From NCBI GenBank assembly GCA_936450465.1, contig OW388296.1:47815750-47879749 (forward strand): a stretch of DNA of 64,000 nucleotides, written 5' to 3'. Positions 9,401-19,100 of this stretch are shown one piece after another; the first letter of the stretch is position 1; each line of letters begins with the position of its first letter. The notes under the pieces were generated by a model. The model saw only the letters and a list, made by a program, of their open reading frames with translations. It was not told the DNA's origin and did no database searches. This stretch comes from Gibbula magus. Its lineage: Eukaryota; Mollusca; Gastropoda; Trochida; Trochidae. A program made the translations under genes and the position numbers.

Positions 9401-11960
9401 TGGAGGCCTGACTGTATATACATAAGTATGTTGTGGGGGTCATATTATGTCACACATGATAAATGGTGGTATTTTATCAGGAGAAACTTTAAAGGGACAG
9501 TAGAACATTTTTGGAAATTTAAAAAAAAAAAATTCCCACGTATAATGATGGTTTATGTCATATTTATTTTAGAGGGTAAAACATTTTATTACACAAACCA
9601 ATTTTCCGTAGTGGTAAAAAACCGTGTTGTGTATAAAACAAAAATTGCATGGGGGGGCATTTTATTGTGAACACATTTTATTAATTTGAATGACATAAAT
9701 GATTCCCATGATTACCGGGTATACAGAACACTGTATACTCATTTTTAACTTAGGGAAAGGTGTTTTACTATTGGTGACATTATTTTTCAAATACATTTCA
9801 TTGACTTATTTCACCGAAAAAAGGTGATACTGCCCTTGAATACTGTTGCCGAATATTAATATTTTAATGATAGTCGACTCTGTATAGTCACAATATAAAG
9901 ATGAAAGTAGTGATTTCTGTTCGAAACTGGACAATGCACTGCGGCATATGAATTCGTCAAACATAATTTATTTTGAAAACTTATCTACAACAGACAAATT
10001 TAGGTTGATAATATTTTATAGGGCATATGACTAGTGTGCATGTTATTGGGAGGTGTAGTGTCTGGTTCTGCACCTGTATTTTGCTGTTGCTAAATTTTCA
10101 TCGAAAACTGGTGATTATCATATATTTGGCAATAGGGTTTGAATATGCAAACTCCTTGTATTTTCACAAAGAATTTACAATAATTAAGTCTAACATCCAA
10201 ATGTCTAAAAGCATTTGACCAAAGGTCAAATGTAAACCAGACAACAAAAAAACACACCTGTAAGTTCACCAATCTATGTAATTTATCCGAAAATAACAGA
10301 ATTTATACAAAGATTTGGGTTCACTGAACCCCTCACAGTAGAGTATAATGGTAAATACATAATGTGTAGTTTAACATTAGGTCACAGTTAACCCTCTTAT
10401 GTCACTAACATTAGGTCATTTGACCAACATGTCAACATCTTAACAATTAGACGCTAACTCTGTTTGCTTTATCACTAGCCTGTTAACCACATCTTAGGTA
10501 ATTTTGTAAATGAATGAATACCTAAAACTAGTTCTATTGTAAACCCTGCTTTAACCTCTTGGGCATCAACATTTGAAGGGGGATTAAGGTATAAATATGG
10601 GTCTGCAAGCAGCGAGAGTCAATTCGGCTGATATTGCTTGAATCATTTGTGCTGATCGCAGGTGAGTCTTTTTCTTTATTTTTACGTTAGACATTAATTT
10701 TGCCTAATGTTCAAGCTTGAGTAAAGAATTTTCAGTATATATCTGAGAGAAAGCTGCCAGAATGTTACTGTGATATTAGACTTTAAGTTTGTAAATTATG
10801 ATCGCATCAAAGATAATCTTCATGATCAGGATTCAAAATATTATTGAGTCTGTGTATTTTTGTATAAGGTTTTTCTTCAATACTTTGTGTTAAGTTATAT
10901 GTACATTTGATTGGACTGACTTTCTGACACTCTGACCATCTACACTTGGTTTATCAAAAATCACACAAGCCATTTGCTGGCTCAGTCTGAGAATAACCAG
11001 CAATTGACTGACGACTGTAAGTCACCAAAGTGAGGCATCTTTTTTAAACCCTAAACTGTCAACCAGACTTTGTAACAGAGAATGAGGGAAACACTACAGG
11101 TATAGTGATGAAATCAGGTAGGAAGACGAGATTCGAATGTGTATGACTATTATTATTATTTATTAGCATTATGATGTTTAGCGCCTTGAGCATGCTTTCG
11201 AGCTTGGATATGTACGCTTTATAAATATGCACTATTATTATTAAGTTACAATCTGAATGTCTCAAAGCGAATAAGTTTGTAAATCCGAAATGTTCAAAAA
11301 GGTCACAACTAGACAATTATGTGATTACATTTTAGAATGATCAAGACTTGTCCTAACAAAATACACACTGCTTTAAACAAACCAAATTTGAAAGACTTAT
11401 ACTTTAATATATGTATTTGTTTTTTTTCATAGATATAAACATTTTCTTAAATTGTAAAAATATAAGACCATTTAATGAATGCACTAAGTTTTATAAATAC
11501 GAGTTAAATATTAAAAAGTTAGGTAAAATTATTTAAATCACGTTTGATAAAAAGGATGACAAATTCTTTAAAAGGCAAATTTTAAACTGGAATATTTAGT
11601 GATTTTATCTTTAAAATACAAAGAGCTGCTGCCCAAAAGTCCAAAAATGGGAACAACAAACAATGCTTAGCTTTATCTATCCCTTCCAGTTTTTAATAAC
11701 AATGATTTATTTTATAATTTATTGCTGGGGAATAATACTTTTTTTTTACACTCTTAGAATTATTACACATTAACAGTAGTTATCTCCCTTTGCATAACAA
11801 AAACTCTAAAATTAGGGAGCGTTGTAGTACTAGTCAATCTAACAGTAAATGTATATAATATCTATCAACTTACTTACCTCGGGTTGTGAAAATATATGTC
11901 ACCATGTACAGCTATAATACAATACACAATTCCGACTAACATCGATGTATAAGATGACAT
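495..11960 (-). CDS. DD3-3-like secreted protein, copy a (5' part; gene continues past the left edge)
   Basis: Five coding exons on the minus strand: 11960-11878, 6916-6863, 5542-5456, 4573-4478 and 633-495. All junctions are GT-AG and frame is kept across each, giving 153 residues that end on a codon boundary. Residues 1-20 form a signal peptide (MSSYTSMLVGIVYCIIAVHG). The mature start DIYFHNPRGSNNRL, then FDSQNNARGGYNVG, VEWTNQHSC and GLFTADQ are hallmarks of the DD3-3 family (named from Dictyostelium), a secreted family of unknown function. Compared with copy b it lacks about 45 residues between GYNVG and EWTNQH and replaces the following stretch with a Cys/Tyr-rich one (CENNDCNSD, EDYYYYDNC). 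It is therefore a divergent paralogue, not a recent duplicate. The start is the first ATG after a TATA-like box and precedes the signal peptide. The rest of the gene, presumably more than 400 residues, lies left of the window. Confidence 0.9.
634..1784. other. DD3-3a intron 4, upstream part; no gene seen
   Basis: AT-rich intron sequence between the DD3-3a exon ending at 633 and the CCAAT cluster of the nested gene. I see no exon-like or repeat structure here. Confidence 0.5.
1792..1915. promoter_or_regulatory. Cluster of five CCAAT boxes upstream of the nested intronless gene
   Basis: ATTGG or CCAAT pentamers lie at 1792-1796, 1798-1802, 1834-1838, 1870-1874 and 1911-1915, the last four spaced about 36-41 bp apart. 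CCAAT is the NF-Y core site, and regular clusters shortly upstream of a gene are typical of NF-Y-driven promoters. No clear TATA box is seen. Assigning the cluster to the gene starting at 2132 is inference from position. Confidence 0.5.
2132..3175 (+). CDS. Intronless acidic protein with C-terminal Cys/His motifs, family unknown (nested in a DD3-3a intron)
   Basis: One uninterrupted frame of 347 codons ending in TGA. The frame stays open upstream, but the first ATG is at 2132 in an excellent context (CAACCATGG). I do not recognise the family. The N-terminal 90 residues are rich in Asp, Ser and Leu with acidic-hydrophobic runs (DLYLSSSDTDLTFDSSDG). The middle (about 85-190) looks helical. The C-terminal 90 residues hold two candidate metal-binding clusters, CHCDLC (257-262) and HCHSHLYECPC (333-343), separated by a predicted helical stretch. 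No signal peptide or membrane segment is seen. GC content and codon use are clearly coding-like against the AT-rich intron. It lies antisense inside intron 4 of DD3-3a, has its own CCAAT cluster upstream and a candidate polyadenylation signal downstream. The intronless state suggests an old retrocopy or a lineage-specific gene. A nuclear regulator is possible but unproven. Confidence 0.8.
   Translation: MDCNLDMIELDQISSSLRDLYLSSSDTDLTFDSSDGSFSKDDLTTQLDPDQLHEVASSWCDPDSTTDIDFELTEELIAKIELYQILLQILQPESIAQLQDIIPAIHLDGNCSGSNTYKFQLSGVKKSGHAVPDLCLLRQNLRIVREYLLFIGTLSAEEGDTTAFFQMGELVTDIQRDLDLTVRSPCTCPQSDLQDLCSEEEYVQELLSSGSEDSSRIMQLLEEELLTVDAPLGTDLESRSNGPDFHHRGLADRLDNCHCDLCVQRRREDCMQQLQNPESDLHLVWQAFFSVQSFLEENAFSRDLSPLHYIEQRLSRLTHFELMDFFYAEFGYHCHSHLYECPCKETM
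3433..3438 (+). terminator. Candidate polyadenylation signal ATTAAA
   Basis: ATTAAA lies 258 bp after the stop codon of the intronless gene. It is the common variant of AATAAA and is followed by a T-rich stretch, but it is assigned on position alone. Confidence 0.35.
3440..4477. other. DD3-3a intron 4, remainder; no gene seen
   Basis: AT-rich sequence with a short (CAGA)n run near 4020-4035. Nothing else is supported between the nested gene and the DD3-3a exon at 4478. Confidence 0.5.
4649..5085. mobile_element. Small inverted-repeat transposon, AGTCTG family
   Basis: Left end AGTCTGATTAAAATTGAC and right end (reverse complement) AGTCTAATTGAAATTGAC match at 16 of 18 bases. The 10-mer TATGAAATAA flanks both sides (4639-4648 and 5086-5095), as expected for a target-site duplication. 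There is no coding capacity. Related copies lie at about 20565-21050 and 42150-42582. A 9-10 bp duplication suggests a Mutator-type mobiliser, which is inference. Confidence 0.7.
5678..5886. mobile_element. Fragment of a TTAA-flanked MITE in DD3-3a intron 2
   Basis: Starts TTAAAAGGCACGG and shares the motifs ATAAAACAAAAATTGC and CATTTTATTGTGAACAC with the element at 9489-9840. It is a partial, decayed copy. The remaining intron sequence at 5887-6862 shows no gene. Confidence 0.5.
7114..7275. mobile_element. hAT-like MITE relic
   Basis: The ends CAATGGCTGATCCAG and CTGGGTCCGTTACTG approximate the CAGTGGCGGATCCAG terminal repeat of hAT elements. GGTGACA occurs on both flanks, consistent with an 8-bp duplication. 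The interior is G-rich, as in related copies near 8090-8210, 37316-37954 and 43084-43380. Confidence 0.55.
7356..7853. mobile_element. TTAA-flanked MITE, AGGTACATCC family (intact ends)
   Basis: TTAA at 7356-7359 and 7850-7853 bound an element whose ends, AGGTACATCCATTGTGTT and its exact reverse complement, match over 18 of 18 bases. It has no coding capacity. Related copies lie at 8241-8668, 9860-10040 (inverted fragment), 56116-56633 and 57604-57740. The TTAA target is typical of piggyBac-type transposition. Confidence 0.85.
8241..8668. mobile_element. Diverged copy of the AGGTACATCC-type MITE
   Basis: TTAA precedes ACAGACATTCAGT and the other end is ACTGAATGTCCC followed by TTAC. The interior parallels 7356-7853 (TTCATAATAATTTATTTGGC, CATATTCATCCCCAG). 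Confidence 0.6.
8852..9414. mobile_element. Tigger/pogo-like MITE flanked by TA
   Basis: Left end CAGTCAATCCCGCGATAGTCC; right end, read inward, CAGTCAGGCCTCCATAATCC. TA flanks both sides. CAGTCA ends with a TA duplication and interior repeats of GTTCGGATTA/TAATCC type are characteristic of pogo/Tigger relatives of the Tc1/mariner superfamily. No transposase frame remains. Confidence 0.7.
9489..9840. mobile_element. TTAA-flanked MITE
   Basis: Left TTAA then AGGGACAGTAGAAC; right GGTGATACTGCCCT then TGAA. The interior resembles 5678-5886. Directly after it, about 9860-10040, lies an inverted fragment of the AGGTACATCC-type family. Confidence 0.6.
10041..10589. other. DD3-3a intron 1, part; no gene seen
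   Basis: AT-rich sequence with repeated ATTAGGTCA and GACCAA motifs near 10370-10420. Nothing coding is supported. Confidence 0.4.
10590..10661 (+). promoter_or_regulatory. Candidate TATA promoter and non-coding first exon (possible distal start for DD3-3b)
   Basis: TATAAATA at 10590-10597 is followed 31 bp later by TCAATTC (possible start near 10621). A short stretch then ends at a strong donor, CGCAG|GTGAGT, after 10661. It contains no ATG-led coding frame. It could be an alternative distal 5' exon of DD3-3b spliced to 13123. If so it would be transcribed antisense to intron 1 of DD3-3a. Confidence 0.35.
11146..11243 (+). repeat. 3'-end fragment of a LINE/SINE-type retroelement
   Basis: TTAGCGCCTTGAGCATGC, then CGCTTTATAAATATGC and a tail of ATTATTATTA. 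This resembles the tail of the LINE relic at 47455-48571 (GCGCTTTGAGCATGG, TATCATTATAATCATT). Confidence 0.5.
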
Positions 11961-12019
11961 TTTTGCTTCTGTTCCGATTGTCGCCGTAATCTAAATCGTT
12001 ATGTACACTACCCGGATAC

Positions 12020-12341
12020 GTTGAGTGATTCACCTGTCACGTTGTTTTGACAAACTACTTTGCATATATACATTCGCTTAGAAAAGTAGTTCATGAATTG
12101 CATTTGACTAAAACTATGACAGTGTACATGCTTTGGTTTTGAGAAATCTGAAGTGGTTAGAAGACATATGCTTAGAATTCTGACCGAGTTTAATCACCAA
12201 CGTTTGAATAATTTGTAATTATTTAAATGAGGGCGGATTGATATGCATCCTGTTGTAAACAATTTAGAGTTACCTGCCCTTGACATTATACACGGGAGTT
12301 GACGGCAAGTCTTTCAGTTATTACACGGTAAAGAACTGAAG
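12020..12341. promoter_or_regulatory. Divergent promoter between DD3-3a and DD3-3b
   Basis: For DD3-3a (minus), TATATA at 12065-12070 lies about 105 bp upstream of its ATG (11960). For DD3-3b (plus), TTATACA at 12286-12292 is followed 29 bp later by a perfect initiator, TCAGTT (A at 12316), and a short leader ending at the donor CTGAAG|GTGAGA after 12341, which can splice to 13123. The two TATA elements are about 220 bp apart. Between them are an inverted pair AACTACTTT/AAAGTAGTT (12052-12093) and a homeodomain-type TAATTA (about 12217). Start sites are predicted, not observed. Confidence 0.5.
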
Positions 12342-12702
12342 GTGAGATATGGTGTTTATCAAACCACTTATGTGTTACTAAATGAAACAAATTTAATTGT
12401 GTTGTTTTGTATTACATTTTACATTATTTGATCTTTTGTATTTAAAGATGAAATCAATGTTTCAATTCGATTCTACTTTGTTATTGTTAGTGATACTAGT
12501 CATCAAGTCCAGCTAGTATGAAAATATAAGCCAGTTTTCTGGAACTTATCGTAAATAATTATTTGATTTTTGACAAAATGAAGCATGTTGTTTTTATTGA
12601 ATTATTATATAATAGAAAAGTGTCACTTTTGTGTTATAATTTTAATAGTATATATATATTGGTCTCTTTTTATCACAATTTTATGTAATTGTTAGACAAA
12701 TA

Positions 12703-12703
<1 letters not shown>

Positions 12704-12755
<52 letters not shown>
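12704..12755 (+). repeat. (AGT)n microsatellite
   Basis: About 17 uninterrupted AGT triplets in the leader intron of DD3-3b. Confidence 0.95.
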
Positions 12756-13124
12756 ATAATATACTTTTAATCTTGCAAATTGTATGAGAAATTTAAAATT
12801 CTGCATCTGATTTACTTATTTTAGTCAAATTTAAAGAATCACATTTAAGACTGAGACTGACACTATGCTAACATTGTACTGCATGTATAGCTAAATAATA
12901 GGTTATAATTACATATAGTAGATTAATGCCATACCTAGCAAACCTGGTGCCGGTAAAGAACAATTCTGGAAATTATTCCTGGACTCAAAGTTAAAGACTA
13001 AATTAGAACCCTTTGTAATTTTTACCTTTTAAATATTTATTACAAAATAATTTGACACGGGGTGAGTTGATTGATATTTTTTATATTCTTTCATGTAGAT
13101 AATGACGTTTGTATTCTTTCAGAA

Positions 13125-16100
13125 ATGATTCTGAGGACAACACTCCTTGTAGTCCTACTTGGACAAACATACGCAGACATCTACCTTCATATGATGCGAG
13201 GCTCCAACAACCGTCTCAAGGAAAACACAGCAACCAGGACAAATACCAACAGACTCTTTGATTCTCAGGTAAGTGTGTTAGATAAGGACGACAGACAACA
13301 AGTTCTATGGATGGTCAAGTTATTCATTTATCTTTATCTCCTGAAATCATGTGTATTGCTTGATGTATGTGCTAGAATCATCACCGAAAGGTCTCATCTG
13401 TTGCATTTAAGAAGTTGACTATCCATAGAATTTATTCTCCTTCATCACACCAGCTTCTAAAATGTCTGTCAAAGAAGATAGATAAAGATGTCAGAGTTTT
13501 AATGACCTCCATAAAGAATATTGACAGCCTATGACTTGATCACTTTTAAGGATTTTCTTAAATTTTTCCAATTATTACACACAAAATTTCCTTCAAATAT
13601 GGGGTGAGATAGCACAGTGGTTAGGACGTTCAGCTTTGAATCATGACTTCATGGGTTTGAATCCCATCAGGGCCTCAGTAACTTTTTCTGGTGTGGAGAA
13701 CTGTTCTACATGCAGTAAGGTTTGGGTGCAATGCTACACTGAATTTCAGTACAGTACCACCCATGCTTCGCTAGTTACAACCGATGCTTACAGGTTTCAC
13801 TTCAATGCATAACCATATTGGCGGTGTGGGCTTTCTCCCTGCAATAATACTAACAGCCATGATATAAGTGAAATAATCATGAAAGTGGCGTTAAACCCTA
13901 AATCACCTCACCTCACCCTTTAAAATCCAGATATAGATTGACTAAATATAACATACAAGTTGACTATTTTAGCTTATTTTATTCACTTCAATGAAATACC
14001 TAGTTGTACAATTTGGACATTAAAACTGTACAACAAATGGTCGAATTCAAGATATTTTGTTTATTATAATTTTCTTTGATGATGCACTACATATATGCCG
14101 GCCTGATTTACAAATCTGAATGTAAAATAGACCTGAGTTTACTTCATATTTAGTAGTTCCGTATTCTCTAGGGCCAGGAAAACAAACATTTTGAAAACAT
14201 GGGGGTGGGCTTTTAGACGGGAGAGACCCCCCAACTCAGATGAAAATTCATACCGGAGACCGTCAGACAGTCAGAATAGGTTTTATGTAGGTTTTTGACA
14301 CTTAACTTAAAATTATATTATAGATTTATGTAATGGATAAGCATGGAACATCTGGCAAAATTGGGTGTGGGCTATAACTCGAGAATAACCCCAACCAGGA
14401 CAACCCTCCAAAAAGTGGAGGTGGTCTAAGGCTCAAGAGAATACGGTATTCAATCTGACAACATCAGGGTACTTCTACTCTTCAGTACCAGACTAATGCA
14501 CCTTGTTTACAAAAGCACCCAGCCAGTGTCCAATCTAGAACCAAAACTCGAGGGGGATGTATTAATTTATTTGAAAGAATTAGGAGAGGAATAGTATTGC
14601 TTAATAGAAGGGTTAAATAATAATCTATGACAGTTTTTGGTATAAGGGCCATTTTATAATTTTCATCGTGAATCACGCATCGTGGATTAGACACTGCCCA
14701 GCCTTTCTTATTATCTGTCATGCCCTCCAATGCATTCACACATTGTTTATATAAAAAAAGTTTTAACAAGTCAATTTGGCATCTGGCCCAACTAAAAACT
14801 ATAAACCAGCATCAGTTTTGCAAGCAAACTCCATTGTGACACCATTATTTTGCTAAATTAAATTCAGGTGTATTCCCGATTATTCATGAATCGAGACAAT
14901 TTTAGTATGGGTTTAATTTGAGACTATTCTATTGAGAATTTATGGTGTTTATGGACATGATGTATATCTTTAAAGTATTATTTCTTTCTTTTATTCAAGA
15001 AAGTCATTTGTTTAATTTGACTTATTTGTCAAACGTATTGATCAATCTGAATGAGTATTTTTATGTTGCATTTTCCTCATACCGAATATGAACACACACA
15101 TATACCGGTATATTGTGAACTGAGAAGAACATTTGAGCGAAAAAATTAAGCATTATTAATTTCTCACTACTACTGAACTTTTATAAAGACTTTTATACTA
15201 TATACAGTATACATATACATTGAGCCCTCTAAACAAACCTTACTGACTCTTAGGCTATTTAACAACTTTTTTGCATTAAGTGTATCATAGGATTTCAAAA
15301 CTAAAATTTCCAACACCTGAGTATAATATTGGGCAACAAAACCTCCATATTAATTGTTCTCTTGGCAAACCAACGAATGATTTTCAACTGAATAACGATT
15401 ACTGATTTATTTCTTAGTCAAAGTTGTATTTGGTCTACCAATTGAAATTTACTTTGTTCATGGACAAGTAAACACAAAACAAGGGCAAATTGAAACATTG
15501 TTTTTACATGTTCTGCATCCTCCCTACAGAATTTACTCAAGTCATTTCTTCCCTCATTGATCTGTTACAAGTGGACCATATTTCTTGCTTCTAGCAAAAG
15601 AACCTAGCAATTAAAATTTACAAAATGGATACTGTCCTTATTTCTATCCAATAAAAAACACTTCCAGCTTCTGTCTGGTAAATAATATTCGTGCAGGTGA
15701 AGGAACTTGGATCCAGTCTTCTCTGCTAGGCTGCGGCAACAGACCCAATGCTTAATTTGATGCACAATGGTTGCACAACTTACTGATTGAAACAAATCAG
15801 GATTCTCTGTTTATAGCTAATACAAGCCTTCACTTGAAAAGAGGATATGTAGGAAGAAATGACTTCAGTAATTTCTCTGGGAGAGAATGCATGTCCTGTG
15901 ACAAATAAACTAATCAAAATTCAGGAATCGCCTTGGAAAAATAGTAAATTGGTGAAAATGTTCCCCTTTTCATTACACAATGGGGTCTTCAGAAATAGCG
16001 TTAAGATACAATGCAGAGATTTGCATTCAGATTTTCCCCTAAACATCATAATTTAAGGGATTTTTCAATTTTCATTCAATTTTCATTGAGATAATATCTC

Positions 16101-19100
16101 TAATTCCCTTCCCATGTGATCCCTAGAAATGTTGTGAACGCTGGTTGCTAATTTGTTGAACTGAAATTACTAATCTCAAGTGGAGGGCAAAACAGTTCAT
16201 TTGTTTTGCTTGTACACACAAATACTGTATTCACCCCACACCCTTTACCCCCAGGTTCTATTCGAGATCAGGTTCTATTCAAGATCAAGCATTTTTTTAG
16301 GTCAGGTTTTACAGGTTATATTTTTCCTAAAGCCCCTTTTTCACATGGGTTATATTCAAGGTCTTAGTTTAGTTGTGTATGAGGAAATTCAGTACGTGAA
16401 CTTTTGGTTGGGAGCACTGAACTGCAGCTAATAGAGACTTCAATGTATCACTCTGCAGGAAAGTTAGAGTTATGCCTACCAGTTTGTCTAAGGTTACGCT
16501 AAACAGCGGAAAGCAACACTTGAACATTGCTAGAGGGATTGACTGTCCTTCGGTGTTAATTTAAAAAACCTTTTGCGTAAAGTGTTTGCAATGGAGAACC
16601 TAAAATGGCTTTAATCTTACTTGGAGGGAAACGAAACCTAATCATTTTGAAAATCATGAAGATAATGATTTTCATTTTGAATAATGATTATCTTTTATAA
16701 GTTTAATTGATTTACAGAATCTCCTACCAAATTTTGGGATAAAAAAATTCTCAGAATCCCTACTATATTAGAATTATGTAAAATGTTCCCTTCAATTAAA
16801 ATAAGTCGTATTTTACCTACAATCTAAAAACATTAAGTGAGAAATTATATTGTTAATAAATTCCTGCCTGTTTTGCTTTGCTTACACTTTTCATTTACAC
16901 TACAACAAACTTAATAAAACGTATATCCTTGGAATAAAGAAGTTGTAAATCCATATATTAGTTAATTCTTCAAACTTAACAAATTTGTTTCTTTTCTTTT
17001 TTCCCTCGCTTTTAGTCATTTTGCCTAAATAATCTGTACAAGTAATTAATTTTGCCTGGGGTCAAAAACATATTTGGAATAAAAAACATTTTATTCTCAA
17101 GGATAACAATAACATTTTTGGAACTAAAAAAATATACTCTTACTGCTTTGGTTTAAGAGTATTACATATTTTATTCTAAATATAGAATCTTAGTCATTGT
17201 AAATCGCTTTCGGCACCCGTGCAGTAAATATGTTAACAAAGGGTAACTTTGCCTTTTCTTGCTGTTCAATATTGTACACGTGACAAGGTTGGTCGAGCAG
17301 AGCTTAAGTGCCGCTACTCAATATTGTACCGACGTTTTGTGCAATAAAGAAAATATATGAGCCTTTCATTGATATGGCGTTGACTCAGAAAAACACTTTA
17401 TATTTGACTGGATCCTGAAGTGAAGCTTACAAAGGCATAATGTTTACTGTGTTGGGACTGGAGATATTTTAGCCATTTTAACTGTACGATTTTATTTGTA
17501 TTACATTCAGCTGGTTAAAACAATTTCTAGCCATAAGTTTTTACTTGAAAATAGAATCTTGACAAATATTTCTGTTTATTGGATTGGTATAAAAACCAGT
17601 GAATATGTTGAAATTGAGCTAACATGGCATAATGTTTACTGTGGTGGGGCTCTAGATAATTTAACTGTAAAATTTATTTGTATTGTATTTTTCAGTTGGT
17701 TAAAACAATTTATAGCCAAAATATTTATATTTGAAAATAATATCTGTCAAATACTTTTGTTTGTTGGATTGGTATTTAAACGAGTGAATATGTTCAAATG
17801 TTTTAAAAGAAATGGAAATAGGTAGTTGAGATATTTGTTTTCGTCCTTTTGACTTAAATTTTTGTGCAAAAGTGATTTTTAAAATTTATAAACTGTGACA
17901 TCAATAAATTTATGATATGATAATTGAATATATTGATAGTGGATTCTGAAGGTTGTAACAGATGAACTTTTAATACATACTATATTGAATAAATTGTTTT
18001 CATTTTGGACACATGTGAACAGGTATTGGACCTGTAACGATGTTGCAAGTAGATATTTTAGGAGTCTTCTTGATCAAAAATGCTAAATTTTCACACCAAT
18101 TAATTAAAACCAAAATCATATTTTTAAAATTTGATAAATTAGTCTAATATAGCGGGGGAAAGAAAAGAAAAACCATTCTGACTTAGAATCAGCTTACACA
18201 AGGCAGAACAAACAACAATAAGTTAGCGGTGACACATGCTCCTATGCATAATCATTTGATCGCTATCAGTGAAGTTCAGCAACAATGGGCGCAGCTTGCT
18301 GCATTGGTGGGTCACCCACTTCATGGATAATAATAATAATAACACTTATTGTCCTCATTACAATGAATTCGGAAATTTGATTTGTGCCAATGGCACCCGG
18401 CAGCCACAGTGCATCGCCATTCAAGCATTGTTCTATCCTTCTAATGCTGAGCGCCAAGCAAGGAAGCAACAACTCCCATCTTTCAAGGTCTTTTGGTATG
18501 ACGCAACCGGGAATTGAACCCCGATTTACCGGGTGATGAGCGGACGCTCTACCAACTGGGCTTCATCCCTGGTAAACTGAGAGTTTAAAGGGTAATCCCC
18601 CGAGTTGAAAGATGCGTGGTGTCACCTAAGTGACTCTTCAAAATGTCCCTCTGTTCACCCAGCAGTAAGTGGGTACCTGGTATAAGATTAGAAGGTGACC
18701 TTCGAGCGTTATGGCAGCCCAGATTAGACCAAGGTAATAATGGGATTGCAGCTCTTTGAGCAACATCTAGTTGATTGGAGTGTGAGCGCTATACAAGATG
18801 ATTTGTTCATATTAAGTCAGGGTCAAAATATTTCATGGTCTTATAGATTCACAACTGCAAGTGACTTTCGACGCTTTGGCAGCTCATGTTAGGCCAGGGT
18901 CATATTGAGATTATAGGGCTTAGAGCAAGTTGAAGGGATTATTAGCGCTACAAGATGACTTATCATGTCAAGCGAGGGTCCCAATATTTCATGGTCAGTG
19001 ATTCACAACACAACTGCAAGTGATGTTTCTTGATAGGATTGTCATTATGAACGAATATATGAATTTATTATATTTTCAAAAGTTTAACAATAAACTCTTC

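Noticed and set aside
11878..11960. A mature N-terminus beginning His-Gly in DD3-3a (VHGDIYFHNPRG), reminiscent of copper-dependent polysaccharide monooxygenases
   Set aside because: The His-Gly sits at the predicted signal cleavage site only in copy a. Copy b has Tyr-Ala there and I see no conserved partner His, so the resemblance is probably chance.
13071..13124. An N-terminal extension of DD3-3b upstream of the ATG at 13125
   Set aside because: A strong acceptor (CTTTCAG) ends at 13122, and the ATG right after it starts a signal peptide directly followed by the conserved mature sequence.
18487..18570. A tRNA gene on the minus strand
   Set aside because: A- and B-box sequences are present but the acceptor stem does not pair and a SINE body with a (TTA)n tail follows.
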